Origin: Phaeobacter gallaeciensis
Lineage (GTDB): Bacteria; Pseudomonadota; Alphaproteobacteria; Rhodobacterales; Rhodobacteraceae
Direction of reading: 5' to 3'
DNA length: 40,000 nt
Assembly: GCF_001678945.1 (NCBI RefSeq)
Contig: NZ_CP015124.1
Location: 1,917,501 to 1,957,500 of the forward strand
The position numbers and the translations under genes were made by a program. Below are positions 8,705 to 16,728 of this stretch, one piece after another (positions within the stretch are counted from its first letter, which is position 1; each line of letters opens with the position of its first letter). The notes under the pieces are model-generated. The model was not told the DNA's origin, did not search any database, and saw only the letters and a program-made list of their open reading frames with translations.

Positions 8705-9668
8705 GGAAAGCGACGGGCGCTTTGCCCCCGAGCGTATTGCCCGCGAGTTGGACTGGAACCTGCTGCGCACCTTCGTGGTACTGGCAGAAAGCCACTCGAT
8801 CACCGAGGCGGCACAACAACTGCGGCTGAAACAGCCTTCGGTTTCTGCCGCGCTGAAGAAGCTGGAGGACCGCATCGGGCGCAAGCTGATCGACCGCTCG
8901 CCGGGGCATTACCAGCTGACCGATGCCGGGCGGCTGCTCTATCGCGAGGCATTGGACATCAACGGCTCCATCCTGCGGTTGTCCACACTGATGCGGGAGC
9001 TGACGGATGAGGTGCAGGGCCACGTCAAGATCGTCATGGCCAGCCACGTTGTCTGCCCGCTGTTTGACGAGGTACTGGCCGATTTCCACCTCGCACACCC
9101 CAAAGCCACCCTGTCGATCGACGTGCGCACCAGCGCCGCCGCCATCGCCGAGGTGGCTGCAAAACGGGCCTCTTTTGCACTGTGCCTGGTGCGGGATCAC
9201 AACCCAAAGCTGGAGTACCGGCGTCTGTACCGGGAATTCTTTGGTCTGTTCTGCGGCCCGCGCCATCCGCTGTTCGGGCGCAAGGATCTGAAACTGTCGG
9301 ATCTGGCCGGGCACAGTTCGGTCAGCTTTGAAACCGACCGGCTGCACGATGTGCTGAAACCGGTGACAGTAATGCGGGCGCAGGCCGAACTGGGCGACAA
9401 GGTTACCGGCCTGTCCAGTCACCTTGAGGAAGTTCACCGCATGATCGTGGCCGGTGTCGGTATCGGCCCCCTGCCCGTCCACGTGGCGGCGCGGGATGTC
9501 CGGGATGGGCAGCTCTGGCAGGTCCCGCCATATGATGATCTTCCCGCCATCGACGTGCATGTGGTCTGGAACCGCCACGCCGCAAAAAACCGGGCCGAGG
9601 AATTGCTGATCGACGGCTTACTGGAAGCGATTGCAGCCACCCCGATCGAGCAGCGAACCTATCGCTGA
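8694..9668 (+). CDS. LysR family transcriptional regulator
   Basis: DNA-binding regulator of 324 residues. The winged HTH spans about residues 18-80, with TFVVLAESHSITEAAQQL and the recognition segment QPSVSAALKKLEDRIGRKL. The rest is the periplasmic-binding-like effector domain, starting near VKIVMASHVVCPLF. Two ATGs (8694 and 8703) are possible starts; neither has a strong Shine-Dalgarno and both lie in a palindrome. The first is used here, giving about 18 residues before the HTH. Divergent orientation to the amine operon suggests it controls that operon in response to the imported substrate or a catabolite. Confidence 0.9.
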   Translation: MESMESDGRFAPERIARELDWNLLRTFVVLAESHSITEAAQQLRLKQPSVSAALKKLEDRIGRKLIDRSPGHYQLTDAGRLLYREALDINGSILRLSTLMRELTDEVQGHVKIVMASHVVCPLFDEVLADFHLAHPKATLSIDVRTSAAAIAEVAAKRASFALCLVRDHNPKLEYRRLYREFFGLFCGPRHPLFGRKDLKLSDLAGHSSVSFETDRLHDVLKPVTVMRAQAELGDKVTGLSSHLEEVHRMIVAGVGIGPLPVHVAARDVRDGQLWQVPPYDDLPAIDVHVVWNRHAAKNRAEELLIDGLLEAIAATPIEQRTYR

Positions 9669-9692
9669 ATCAGTACTGACCTTGAAACCCGC

Positions 9693-10049
9693 TTAAAGCG
9701 ACAAGCGCCACGCGCCCTTATCGTCCTTGCAGAACTTGCGCTTTGGCTGCAAAGCCTTCTCCCTACCCTTCATGTGCGCTTCGTGCTGCAACATGATGCA
9801 GTTGGCATTCCGGTTGATGATCGTCACCGTACCATGAGCCTCGGTTTCGGGATTGCTCCACGCTTCGACCGTGCCGGTCTTTGGCTGGCTGATGCTGTAG
9901 AGGACAGCCTCAGCCTGGATCATCATCTCCATATCCAAAGGCGACAGGCCCGATTCCGCAAGAATACGGCTCAGCGGCTTGCCGATGGAGGGGACGGCAG
10001 CCAGAACCGCAATGCTGGCGATGGCAACAACTCTGACAAACCTGTTCAT
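9693..10049 (-). CDS. Small secreted protein, RT0821/Lpp0805-like surface-protein pattern
   Basis: Protein of 118 residues with an N-terminal signal peptide (basic MNRFVR, hydrophobic VVAIASIAVLAAVPS). The second half has the pattern WSNPETEAHGTVTI, a Cys in NANCIML and a final FCKDDKGAWRL. This resembles the family annotated as RT0821/Lpp0805 surface proteins, whose function is not known. The start ATG follows GAGGT. It lies convergent to the LysR gene and is transcribed alone as far as can be seen. Family placement is tentative. Confidence 0.65.
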   Translation of the reverse strand: MNRFVRVVAIASIAVLAAVPSIGKPLSRILAESGLSPLDMEMMIQAEAVLYSISQPKTGTVEAWSNPETEAHGTVTIINRNANCIMLQHEAHMKGREKALQPKRKFCKDDKGAWRLSL

Positions 10050-10177
10050 ACGTTCGGACCTCGCTATAACACTTTTTGATCTCGGCGCACCCGAAAGGCG
10101 CTAAATATCAATACACTGCGGTATCCTCCGGCGCATGTCCATCCCATCCACCGGATGGCTGACAGCAATTGTCGCTG

Positions 10178-11050
10178 TCAGGAAAACTTGCGGAATAGCC
10201 GCGTCATATCGAACAGTTCATCCAGCCGTTCATAGCGCTCGCGGGTTTCATCCCAGCCTTCTTCCTGGGTGGCAGAGATCATCGCCTCCAGCAGCATCAT
10301 GGTGGAGATGTTCGAATCCCATGCCGACGGGATTTCAACCCAGCAATTGAACGTATAATGGGCAACCGAGGTGATCGGACTGGCCCATTGGTCCGTGATC
10401 AGGATGATTTTCACCCCACGTTCGGCCGCCAGTTCCGCAAGCCGTTGCAGGTTGGTTTCATAACGCCGTACGTCGAACATCAGCAAGGTGTCACCCTCGA
10501 CCATGTCCAGCACGTAATGGGGCCAGGTAGCCGAAGACGAGGTCATATGCGTCACGTGCTGACGGATCGCCTGAAAATGGGTGAAGGCATAGTCGGCCAG
10601 CGCCCGGGTGATCCGCCCGCCCACCACATAGAGCCGCCCTTCGGTATCGGCCAGCTGGTGCACCGCGCGGTCGAATTGTTCGTAGTCGAGGTTTGAAAAG
10701 GTCTGACCAAGGTTGTCCGTCACAGCTTGTGCGAATCTGTTCAGCAGATGTCCCTCGGGCGCCTCGGATGCCCAGTTCGCGCGTCGTTGCGTCGGGCCGG
10801 ACACCTGCGCCTCCAGCTCTTTCAGCAGCGCCTGATGGAACTGCGGGTAGCCCTTGAAGCCGAGTTTTTGGACCATCCGCGCCACCGTCGGGGTCGAAAC
10901 CTCGGCATTCGACGCGACGATGGTGATCGAGGCCAGCCCCGCCGCAGGATAGTTTTCGAGCAGAGCATTGGCGAACTTGCGCTCGGACTGGGTCAGCGTC
11001 GAATAGTGTTCGCGGATCAGCTCTCGCACACTGGCGGCGGGTTTGGACAA
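10178..11050 (-). CDS. RpiR/MurR family transcriptional regulator
   Basis: Regulator of about 290 residues. The N-terminal HTH_6 domain is visible in RELIREHYSTLTQSERKFAN and SNAEVSTPTVARMVQKLGF. A SIS domain follows (RLYVVGGRITRALADYAF, then GDTLLMFDVRRYETN and KIILITDQWASPI), which in this family binds a phosphosugar or other small effector. I choose the TTG at 11050 because GAGG lies upstream and the length then fits the family. The open frame upstream to 11176 has an unlikely cysteine-rich translation. It is divergent from the N-formylglutamate-amidohydrolase/TRAP/GS cluster and is the probable controller of it. Confidence 0.82.
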   Translation of the reverse strand: MSKPAASVRELIREHYSTLTQSERKFANALLENYPAAGLASITIVASNAEVSTPTVARMVQKLGFKGYPQFHQALLKELEAQVSGPTQRRANWASEAPEGHLLNRFAQAVTDNLGQTFSNLDYEQFDRAVHQLADTEGRLYVVGGRITRALADYAFTHFQAIRQHVTHMTSSSATWPHYVLDMVEGDTLLMFDVRRYETNLQRLAELAAERGVKIILITDQWASPITSVAHYTFNCWVEIPSAWDSNISTMMLLEAMISATQEEGWDETRERYERLDELFDMTRLFRKFS

Positions 11051-11147
11051 GGGGGCACACCTCTGTTTCGGTCGATCAAAAAACGGGCATTCGCCGCATC
11101 CTACATCGCGCGGAAAACGACCGCAGAAAAAACTGCCTGAAACGATA

Positions 11148-11181
11148 TTGACAGAAAATGCCCCACGTGAAAACATTTTTC
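11148..11181 (+). promoter_or_regulatory. Candidate promoter with overlapping RpiR-type palindrome
   Basis: A consensus TTGACA lies at 11148-11153, with a weak -10 (AACATT, 11172-11177) 18 bases later. A perfect palindrome, GAAAA-CAT-TTTTC at 11169-11181, overlaps the -10, as expected of a repressor operator. The ATG of the downstream gene is at 11201, preceded by GGGGAG. Assignment to the RpiR protein is inferred from the divergent arrangement. Confidence 0.45.
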
Positions 11182-11200
11182 CAAAATCGGGGAGTACTGA

Positions 11201-11986
11201 ATGTCACCGGGCGATTCCAACGCTCTGAGCGAGGCTACCGAAGTCTTCAACGCCGACGGCGCGGGGGAGGTGGTGATCCTGTGTGAGCACGCCAGCCACC
11301 ACATTCCTGCGCGCTACAAAGGGCTTGGCCTCGCTGAAGCCGACCGCACCAGCCATGCTGCCTGGGACCCGGGCGCCCGGGCGGTGTCGCTCGCCCTGTC
11401 CGACGCTCTTGATGCGCCGCTGGTGGCCAGCCGGGTGTCGCGGCTTGTCTACGACTGCAACCGTCCGCCCGAAGCCGCCTCGGCCATGCCGGAAAAGTCT
11501 GAAGTGATCGTGGTGCCGGGCAACTGTGACCTGACGCCCGAACAACGCGCCGAGCGTGTTGACACGGTCTATACCCCGTTCTGTCAGGCGGTCAGCGACG
11601 TGCTGGCAGCGCGCAAGGCCAAAGACCTGCCGACGGTTCTGGTCACCATGCACAGTTTCACACCGGTCTATTTCGGCGAACACCGCGCCGTTGAAATCGG
11701 CATTCTGCACGACAGCGACACCCGTCTGGCCGATGCCATGCTGGCCGAGGCCCCTCGCCTGCCGCAGCGTAGGATCGCCCGCAACGATCCCTACGGCCCA
11801 GAGGATGGCGTCACCCATTCCCTGCGCCTGCACGGTCTGGAAAACGGGCTCGCCAATGTGATGATCGAAGTGCGTAACGATCTGCTACGCACCCCGCAGG
11901 ATGAGGCCGCCATAGCCGAAGACCTGCTGGTGCTGCTGCGTCCTGCGCTTGCCGCGCTCAAGGCCGGGAGGCAGGCCAATGCCTAG
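11201..11986 (+). CDS. N-formylglutamate amidohydrolase family protein
   Basis: Amidohydrolase of 261 residues in the N-formylglutamate deformylase (HutG-type) family, which cleaves an amide bond on glutamate. Family motifs: VVILCEHASHHIPARY near residue 26, the RLVYDCNRPP segment around 90, VLVTMHSFTPVYFGEHR near 150, RNDPYG near 198 and ENGLANVMIEVRNDL close to the C-terminus. There is no histidine-utilisation gene nearby. Instead it leads an operon with a TRAP importer, a glutamine-synthetase homologue and two oxidoreductases, so it may hydrolyse a gamma-glutamyl amide at the end of that pathway. Its stop lies eight bases inside the next gene. Confidence 0.88.
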   Translation: MSPGDSNALSEATEVFNADGAGEVVILCEHASHHIPARYKGLGLAEADRTSHAAWDPGARAVSLALSDALDAPLVASRVSRLVYDCNRPPEAASAMPEKSEVIVVPGNCDLTPEQRAERVDTVYTPFCQAVSDVLAARKAKDLPTVLVTMHSFTPVYFGEHRAVEIGILHDSDTRLADAMLAEAPRLPQRRIARNDPYGPEDGVTHSLRLHGLENGLANVMIEVRNDLLRTPQDEAAIAEDLLVLLRPALAALKAGRQANA

Positions 11987-12575
11987 TTTCATTCTGCGAT
12001 ATGTCCGCATGATCGATGCGCTGAACCGGTTCATTGGCCGGTTCGCGATGTATCTGATCTTTGCCCTGATCGGGGTCCTGCTGTGGTCCTCGGTCTCCAA
12101 GACCTTCTTCAACCCGTCACTCTGGACATTGGAGACCGCACAATTCGTGATGGTCGCCTATTACATCCTTGGCGGGCCCTATTCGATCCAGATGGGATCG
12201 AACGTGCGGATGGACCTGTTCTATGGCGGCTGGAGCACCCGAACCAAAGCCTGGGTCGATGCCTTCACCGTTCTGTTCCTGATGGTCTACCTTGGGATTC
12301 TGCTTTACGGCGCGGTCAGTTCCACCGCCTATAGCCTTGGTTATTTCGGGATGGAGCCTTTTTCCTTCTTTGGTGACCTCATCTGGACGCTGGTGAGGGA
12401 GGGGCCGACCGCGGCGGGTGAAAAACTCGGCTATCTCGAACGCAGTTCCACCGCCTGGCGACCCTTCCTGTGGCCCGTCAAATTCACCCTCTGCTTCGGT
12501 GTCTTTCTGATGCTGCTGCAATGCCTTGCCGAATTGTTCCGGGATATCGGACGCCTGCGCGGAGTGGACCTCTGA
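11979..12575 (+). CDS. TRAP transporter small permease subunit (DctQ type)
   Basis: Inner-membrane subunit of 198 residues with four hydrophobic segments: FAMYLIFALIGVLLWSS, FVMVAYYILGGPYSIQ, VDAFTVLFLMVYLGILL and FTLCFGVFLMLLQCL. The segment GSNVRMDLFYGGWS is typical of DctQ proteins. A loop between the third and fourth segments (about 118-160) is longer than in many homologues. The ATG at 11979 follows GGGAGGCAGG and overlaps the previous gene by eight bases. It shares one base with the large permease start (TGATG). Confidence 0.9.
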   Translation: MPSFILRYVRMIDALNRFIGRFAMYLIFALIGVLLWSSVSKTFFNPSLWTLETAQFVMVAYYILGGPYSIQMGSNVRMDLFYGGWSTRTKAWVDAFTVLFLMVYLGILLYGAVSSTAYSLGYFGMEPFSFFGDLIWTLVREGPTAAGEKLGYLERSSTAWRPFLWPVKFTLCFGVFLMLLQCLAELFRDIGRLRGVDL

Positions 12576-14077
12576 TGCCCTATGAAATGATCGCCCTCGT
12601 GATGTTTGCCGGCATGATGCTGATGCTGATGACCGGCCAGCGCGTCTTTGGCGCCATCGGTTTTGTCGGCGCGGTTGCCGGTCTGCTCCTCTGGGGCACC
12701 GGCGGTGTCGAGATCCCGTTTTCCGCCGCGATGAAGCTGATGAAGTGGTATCCACTGCTGACGCTGCCGATGTTCATCTTCATGGGCTACGTGCTGTCGG
12801 AATCGAAGATCGCCGACGATCTGTACCGCATGTTCCACGTCTGGATGGGACCGGTAAAAGGCGGCCTGGCCATCGGCACCATCGGCCTGATGGTTCTGGT
12901 CTCTGCCATGAACGGCCTGTCGGTCGCCGGCATGGCCATCGGCGCCACCATTGCGCTGCCGGAACTCTTGCGGCGCGGCTATGACAAGATTCTGGTGACA
13001 GGCACAATTCAGGCTGGGTCCAGTCTAGGCATTCTGGTGCCGCCTTCGGTCGTGCTGGTGCTTTATGCGATGATCGCACGACAGCCGGTGGGTCAGCTGT
13101 GGTTGGCCGGCGTGGTGCCGGGCCTTCTGATGGCCACCATGTTCATCGCCTACATATATTTCCGCGCCCGGATGCAGCCGGACCTTGGCCCGGCGATGAC
13201 ACCCGAGGATCTGGCCGAATACGACCGCGTCAGTGACCACCCGCTGCGCCTGAACCATATCGTTCTGGCCGCGCTGGTGCTGATCCCACTGGTGGTGAAG
13301 CTGGACTTCGTAGCGCCGAAATCGGCCATCGGTCTGGCGCTGGCGGCAGCGGCGCTGTCCTTTGTCACCCGAAAGATCCCGCTGTTCTACACCGACCTGT
13401 TCCTGAAAGAGAAATACCGCCTCTTGTTCTCGGGCGTGCTGCCGCTGGCGATCTTTGCCGCGATGATGATCCCCTTCGTCAACGGCTGGACCTCGCTGGT
13501 GGAAAGCTCGGCCATCGGTGCCATGACCGCCTTTATCGCTGCGGTGCTGAAGGGGCGCATGAACAAGGAGGTGTTTGAAACCTCCGTGCGCTCGACGCTG
13601 GGCATTTCCTGCATGTTCATGTGGATCATCCTTGCTGCGCTGGGGTTCGGCGCGATCTTTGACGGGCTGGGCGCCGTGAAGGCGATCGAGGATCTCTTCA
13701 CCACGCAGCTGGGCCTTTCCCCCTGGATGATCCTGATCCTCATGCAGCTCAGCTTTGTCATTATGGGCACTTTCCTGGATGACACCGCGATGCTGGTGAT
13801 CGTGGCGCCGCTTTATGTGCCGCTGGTCGGGGCGCTCGGCTTTGATCTGATCTGGTACGGGGTGCTTTACACCATCACGACGCAGATCGCCTATATGACG
13901 CCGCCTTTTGGCTACAACCTGTTCCTGATGCGCGCCATGGCGCCGCCGGAAATCGGGCTGAAGGACATCTATGTCTCTATCATCCCCTTTGTCGCTGTGA
14001 TGATCGTGGCGCTATCTCTGGTGATGCTGTTCCCGCAGATCGCCCTGTGGCTGCCCGATCTGGTCTACGGAAAATAA
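12575..14077 (+). CDS. TRAP transporter large permease subunit (DctM type)
   Basis: Main membrane component of 500 residues with roughly twelve hydrophobic stretches, beginning MPYEMIALVMFAGMMLMLM. The family signatures AGSSLGILVPPSVVLVLYAM (near 146) and TTQIAYMTPPFGYNLFLM (near 430) are clear. TRAP systems use an ion gradient rather than ATP. An open frame extends 35 codons upstream, but the overlap with dctQ (TGATG) fixes the start here. The ligand is unknown; the downstream enzymes suggest an amine, amino alcohol or amide. Confidence 0.93.
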   Translation: MPYEMIALVMFAGMMLMLMTGQRVFGAIGFVGAVAGLLLWGTGGVEIPFSAAMKLMKWYPLLTLPMFIFMGYVLSESKIADDLYRMFHVWMGPVKGGLAIGTIGLMVLVSAMNGLSVAGMAIGATIALPELLRRGYDKILVTGTIQAGSSLGILVPPSVVLVLYAMIARQPVGQLWLAGVVPGLLMATMFIAYIYFRARMQPDLGPAMTPEDLAEYDRVSDHPLRLNHIVLAALVLIPLVVKLDFVAPKSAIGLALAAAALSFVTRKIPLFYTDLFLKEKYRLLFSGVLPLAIFAAMMIPFVNGWTSLVESSAIGAMTAFIAAVLKGRMNKEVFETSVRSTLGISCMFMWIILAALGFGAIFDGLGAVKAIEDLFTTQLGLSPWMILILMQLSFVIMGTFLDDTAMLVIVAPLYVPLVGALGFDLIWYGVLYTITTQIAYMTPPFGYNLFLMRAMAPPEIGLKDIYVSIIPFVAVMIVALSLVMLFPQIALWLPDLVYGK

Positions 14078-14126
14078 CCAAAAAGAGCCCTGTTCGGGGG
14101 CCCTATTTCAACAAGGAGAAAACGAG

Positions 14127-15161
14127 ATGACGACAAGACGTAAGTTTTTGACCACCGCCGGTGCAGGCGCAATGGCGGCGCCGCTCGCCACACCGGCACT
14201 GGCGCAATCCACAATCAAATGGCGCATGCAGACCTATGCCGGTGCGGCTCTGGCCGAACACGTGGTGAAACCCGCCATCGATATGTTCAACCAGATCGCA
14301 GGCGACCGCATGCAGATCGAGCTGTATTTCGCCGATCAGCTGGTGCCCACCGGCGAATTGTTCCGCGCCATGCAGCGCGGCACCATCGACGCGGTGCAGT
14401 CGGATGATGACTCCATGGCATCGCCCACCGAAGTCACCGTCTTTGGCGGCTACTTCCCGTTCGCCTCGCGCTACTCGCTCGACGTGCCGGTGCTGTTCAA
14501 CAAATATGGCCTGAACGAAATCTGGGACGAAGAATATTCCAAGGTTGGCGTGAAACACATCTCGGCCGGTGCCTGGGACCCCTGCCACTTTGCCACCAAA
14601 GACCCGATCCGCAGCCTTGAGGACCTCAAAGGCAAGCGCGTCTTTACCTTCCCGACCGCCGGTCGCTTCCTCAGCCAGTTCGGCGTGGTGCCGGTCACCC
14701 TCCCCTGGGAAGACATCGAAGTCGCCATGCAGACCGGCGAACTTGACGGTATCGCATGGTCGGGCATCACCGAAGACTACACCGTTGGCTGGGCCGATGT
14801 GACCAACTACTTCCTGACCAACAACATCTCGGGCGCATGGGCTGGCTCCTTCTTTGCCAACCAGGGCCGCTGGAACGAGCTGCCGGAAGACCTGCAGACC
14901 CTGTTCCGCGTCTGCTGTGATCAATCGCACTACTACCGTCAGTGGTGGTACTGGGGCGGCGAAGCAGATCTGCGCGTCAACGGTCCGAAGATGGAACTGA
15001 CCTCGATCCCCGATGCCGAATGGGCCACCGTTGAAGAAGCGGCCTATAAATTCTGGGATGAGATCGCAGCCGAAAGCCCCACCAAGGCGAAGGTTGTCGA
15101 GATCATCAAGAAGTACAATTCGGACATGACCAAGGCCGGTCGCCCCTACCGCTACGGCTGA
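14127..15161 (+). CDS. TRAP transporter substrate-binding protein (DctP type)
   Basis: Periplasmic binding protein of 344 residues. The N-terminus MTTRRKFLTTAGAGAMAAPL is a Tat-type signal ending near ALAQ (residues 24-27). The mature protein starts STIKWRMQTYAG. It contains family features such as ELYFADQLVPTGELFRAMQR, the central LEDLKGKRVFTFPTAGRFLS with the conserved ligand-binding Arg region, and GELDGIAWSGITEDY. GGAG precedes the ATG by eight bases. It closes the three-gene TRAP set and is separated from the next gene by 134 bases with two strong hairpins. Confidence 0.92.
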   Translation: MTTRRKFLTTAGAGAMAAPLATPALAQSTIKWRMQTYAGAALAEHVVKPAIDMFNQIAGDRMQIELYFADQLVPTGELFRAMQRGTIDAVQSDDDSMASPTEVTVFGGYFPFASRYSLDVPVLFNKYGLNEIWDEEYSKVGVKHISAGAWDPCHFATKDPIRSLEDLKGKRVFTFPTAGRFLSQFGVVPVTLPWEDIEVAMQTGELDGIAWSGITEDYTVGWADVTNYFLTNNISGAWAGSFFANQGRWNELPEDLQTLFRVCCDQSHYYRQWWYWGGEADLRVNGPKMELTSIPDAEWATVEEAAYKFWDEIAAESPTKAKVVEIIKKYNSDMTKAGRPYRYG

Positions 15162-15184
15162 TAGGCCCCGGTCCTAGACCCTAC

Positions 15185-15273
15185 ATCCGGCCCGCCACCT
15201 ATATGCGGGCCGGATACCCTGAACAGGAATTCGCCCGCAGGGGTCGGACGGAAACGCGTCCGCCCCTGCGGGC
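15185..15273 (+). other. Two tandem strong hairpins between dctP-type and GS-type genes
   Basis: Two perfect 11-base-pair stems lie in tandem. Hairpin 1: 15185-15195 with 15205-15215 (ATCCGGCCCGC / GCGGGCCGGAT). Hairpin 2: 15233-15243 with 15263-15273 (GCCCGCAGGGG / CCCCTGCGGGC) plus an inner GGACG/CGTCC. Neither is followed by a T-run. They probably stabilise the upstream binding-protein message or attenuate the downstream genes. Function is inferred. Confidence 0.6.
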
Positions 15274-15295
15274 CGCAACACACAAAGGGCCCCTC

Positions 15296-16648
15296 ATGCT
15301 CTCCTTCGACACGCTTAAATCTCAGGTTGCCGACGGCACTGTTGACACCGTTCTGGTGTGCCTTGTGGACATGCAGGGACGCCTGATGGGCAAACGGTTC
15401 CACGCCAAACATTTTGTCGCCAGCGCCTGGGAAGAAACCCATTGCTGCAACTACCTCTTGGCCACCGATCTGGAGATGGCGACGCCCGACGGCTATGCCT
15501 CCACCAGCTGGGAAGGCGGCTATGGCGACTATGTGATGAAACCGGACCTTTCCACCCTGCGCCCGATGCCCTGGCTGGAAGGCACGGTGATGGTGCTTTG
15601 CGATGTGCTGGACCACCACACCCACAAGGAAATCCCCCATTCCCCCCGCGCGATCCTGAAAAAGCAGATCCAGCGGCTGGCCGATATGGGCTATGATGCG
15701 ATGATGGCCACCGAATTGGAGTTCTTCCTGTTCGAGAAAAGCTTTGGCGAGATCGCCAAATCCGGCTTCCGCGATCTGACGCCGATCTCGGCCTATAACG
15801 AAGACTACCACATCCTGCAGACCACCAAGGAAGAGCACGTGATGCGCCCACTGCGCAATCACCTGTGGGATGCGGGCATTCCGGTCGAGAACACCAAGGG
15901 TGAGGCCGAGGCCGGTCAGGAAGAGCTGAACATCAAATATGATGCCGCGCTCAACACCGCCGATCACCACACCATCGCCAAACACGCGGTGAAGGAAATC
16001 GCCTGGCAGCAGGGCCATGCCGCGACCTTCCTACCGAAATGGCACCAGGACAAGGTCGGCTCATCTTCCCACGTGCACCAGTCCCTGTGGAAGGATGGCA
16101 AACCCGCCTTCTATGACGAAAACGATGAACTGGGGATGAGCCAGCTGATGAAACACTACATGGCCGGGATGCTGAAATACGCCCCCGATTACATGTATTT
16201 CCTGGCCCCCTACATCAACAGCTACAAACGCTTCATGAAAGGCACCTTTGCCCCGACCCGGATCATCTGGTCGGTGGACAACCGCACTGCGGGCTTCCGC
16301 CTTTGCGGCGATGGCACCAAGGCAGTGCGTGTCGAGTGCCGCGTCGGCGGCTCGGACATCAACCCCTATCTGGCCATGGCCGCGCAGCTGGCTGCAGGCA
16401 TCGCGGGCATCGAGGAACAACTGGAACTGGCCCCCGCAGCCAAGGGTGACGTCTATCAGGGCGAGACCGGCATGCTGCCCGGCTCCCTGCGCGATTCCCG
16501 CGAGGCGCTGAATGGCTCGACCCTGCTGCGCAAAGCCTTTGGCGACGATGTGGTCGACCACTACGTGCGCGCCGCCGAGGTGGAGATCGAAGACTTTGAA
16601 CGCGTGGTGACCGACTACGAAATCGCACGCGGATTTGAACGGGCCTGA
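15296..16648 (+). CDS. Glutamine synthetase family protein, PuuA-like gamma-glutamylamine ligase
   Basis: ATP-dependent ligase of 450 residues with the glutamine-synthetase fold. The GS active-site segments are recognisable: ATELEFFLF near 140, GEAEAGQEELNIKYDAALN near 203, GSSSHVHQSLW near 258 (catalytic-loop His), TRIIWSVDNRTAGFRL near 320 and VECRVGGSDINPYLAMAA near 344. The last differs from the EFRLPD form of true GS and looks like PuuA-type enzymes that attach glutamate to an amine. I start at MLSFDTLKSQ rather than 31 codons upstream, because the upstream stretch forms hairpin 2. Neighbouring alcohol and aldehyde dehydrogenases support a gamma-glutamyl route. The amine substrate is unknown. 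Confidence 0.87.
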   Translation: MLSFDTLKSQVADGTVDTVLVCLVDMQGRLMGKRFHAKHFVASAWEETHCCNYLLATDLEMATPDGYASTSWEGGYGDYVMKPDLSTLRPMPWLEGTVMVLCDVLDHHTHKEIPHSPRAILKKQIQRLADMGYDAMMATELEFFLFEKSFGEIAKSGFRDLTPISAYNEDYHILQTTKEEHVMRPLRNHLWDAGIPVENTKGEAEAGQEELNIKYDAALNTADHHTIAKHAVKEIAWQQGHAATFLPKWHQDKVGSSSHVHQSLWKDGKPAFYDENDELGMSQLMKHYMAGMLKYAPDYMYFLAPYINSYKRFMKGTFAPTRIIWSVDNRTAGFRLCGDGTKAVRVECRVGGSDINPYLAMAAQLAAGIAGIEEQLELAPAAKGDVYQGETGMLPGSLRDSREALNGSTLLRKAFGDDVVDHYVRAAEVEIEDFERVVTDYEIARGFERA

Positions 16649-16689
16649 CGCCACGGCGCCTTGCTCCGGACCCCGAAATACTGACACGG

Positions 16690-16706
16690 CAGGGGAAAGC
16701 CCCCTG
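16690..16706 (+). other. Short intercistronic hairpin
   Basis: CAGGGG-AAAGC-CCCCTG forms a six-base-pair stem in the 80-base gap between the GS-type and aldehyde dehydrogenase genes. No T-run follows, so read-through is expected. Confidence 0.4.
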
Positions 16707-16728
16707 ACAGCAAACACAAGAGGATGGC

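Noticed and set aside
11051-11176. Longer RpiR start
   Set aside because: The added residues are cysteine- and phenylalanine-rich and unlike the family; they overlap the divergent promoter.
14080-14105. Possible terminator between the TRAP large permease and binding-protein genes
   Set aside because: Only a four-base-pair GCCC/GGGC stem can form and no T-run follows.
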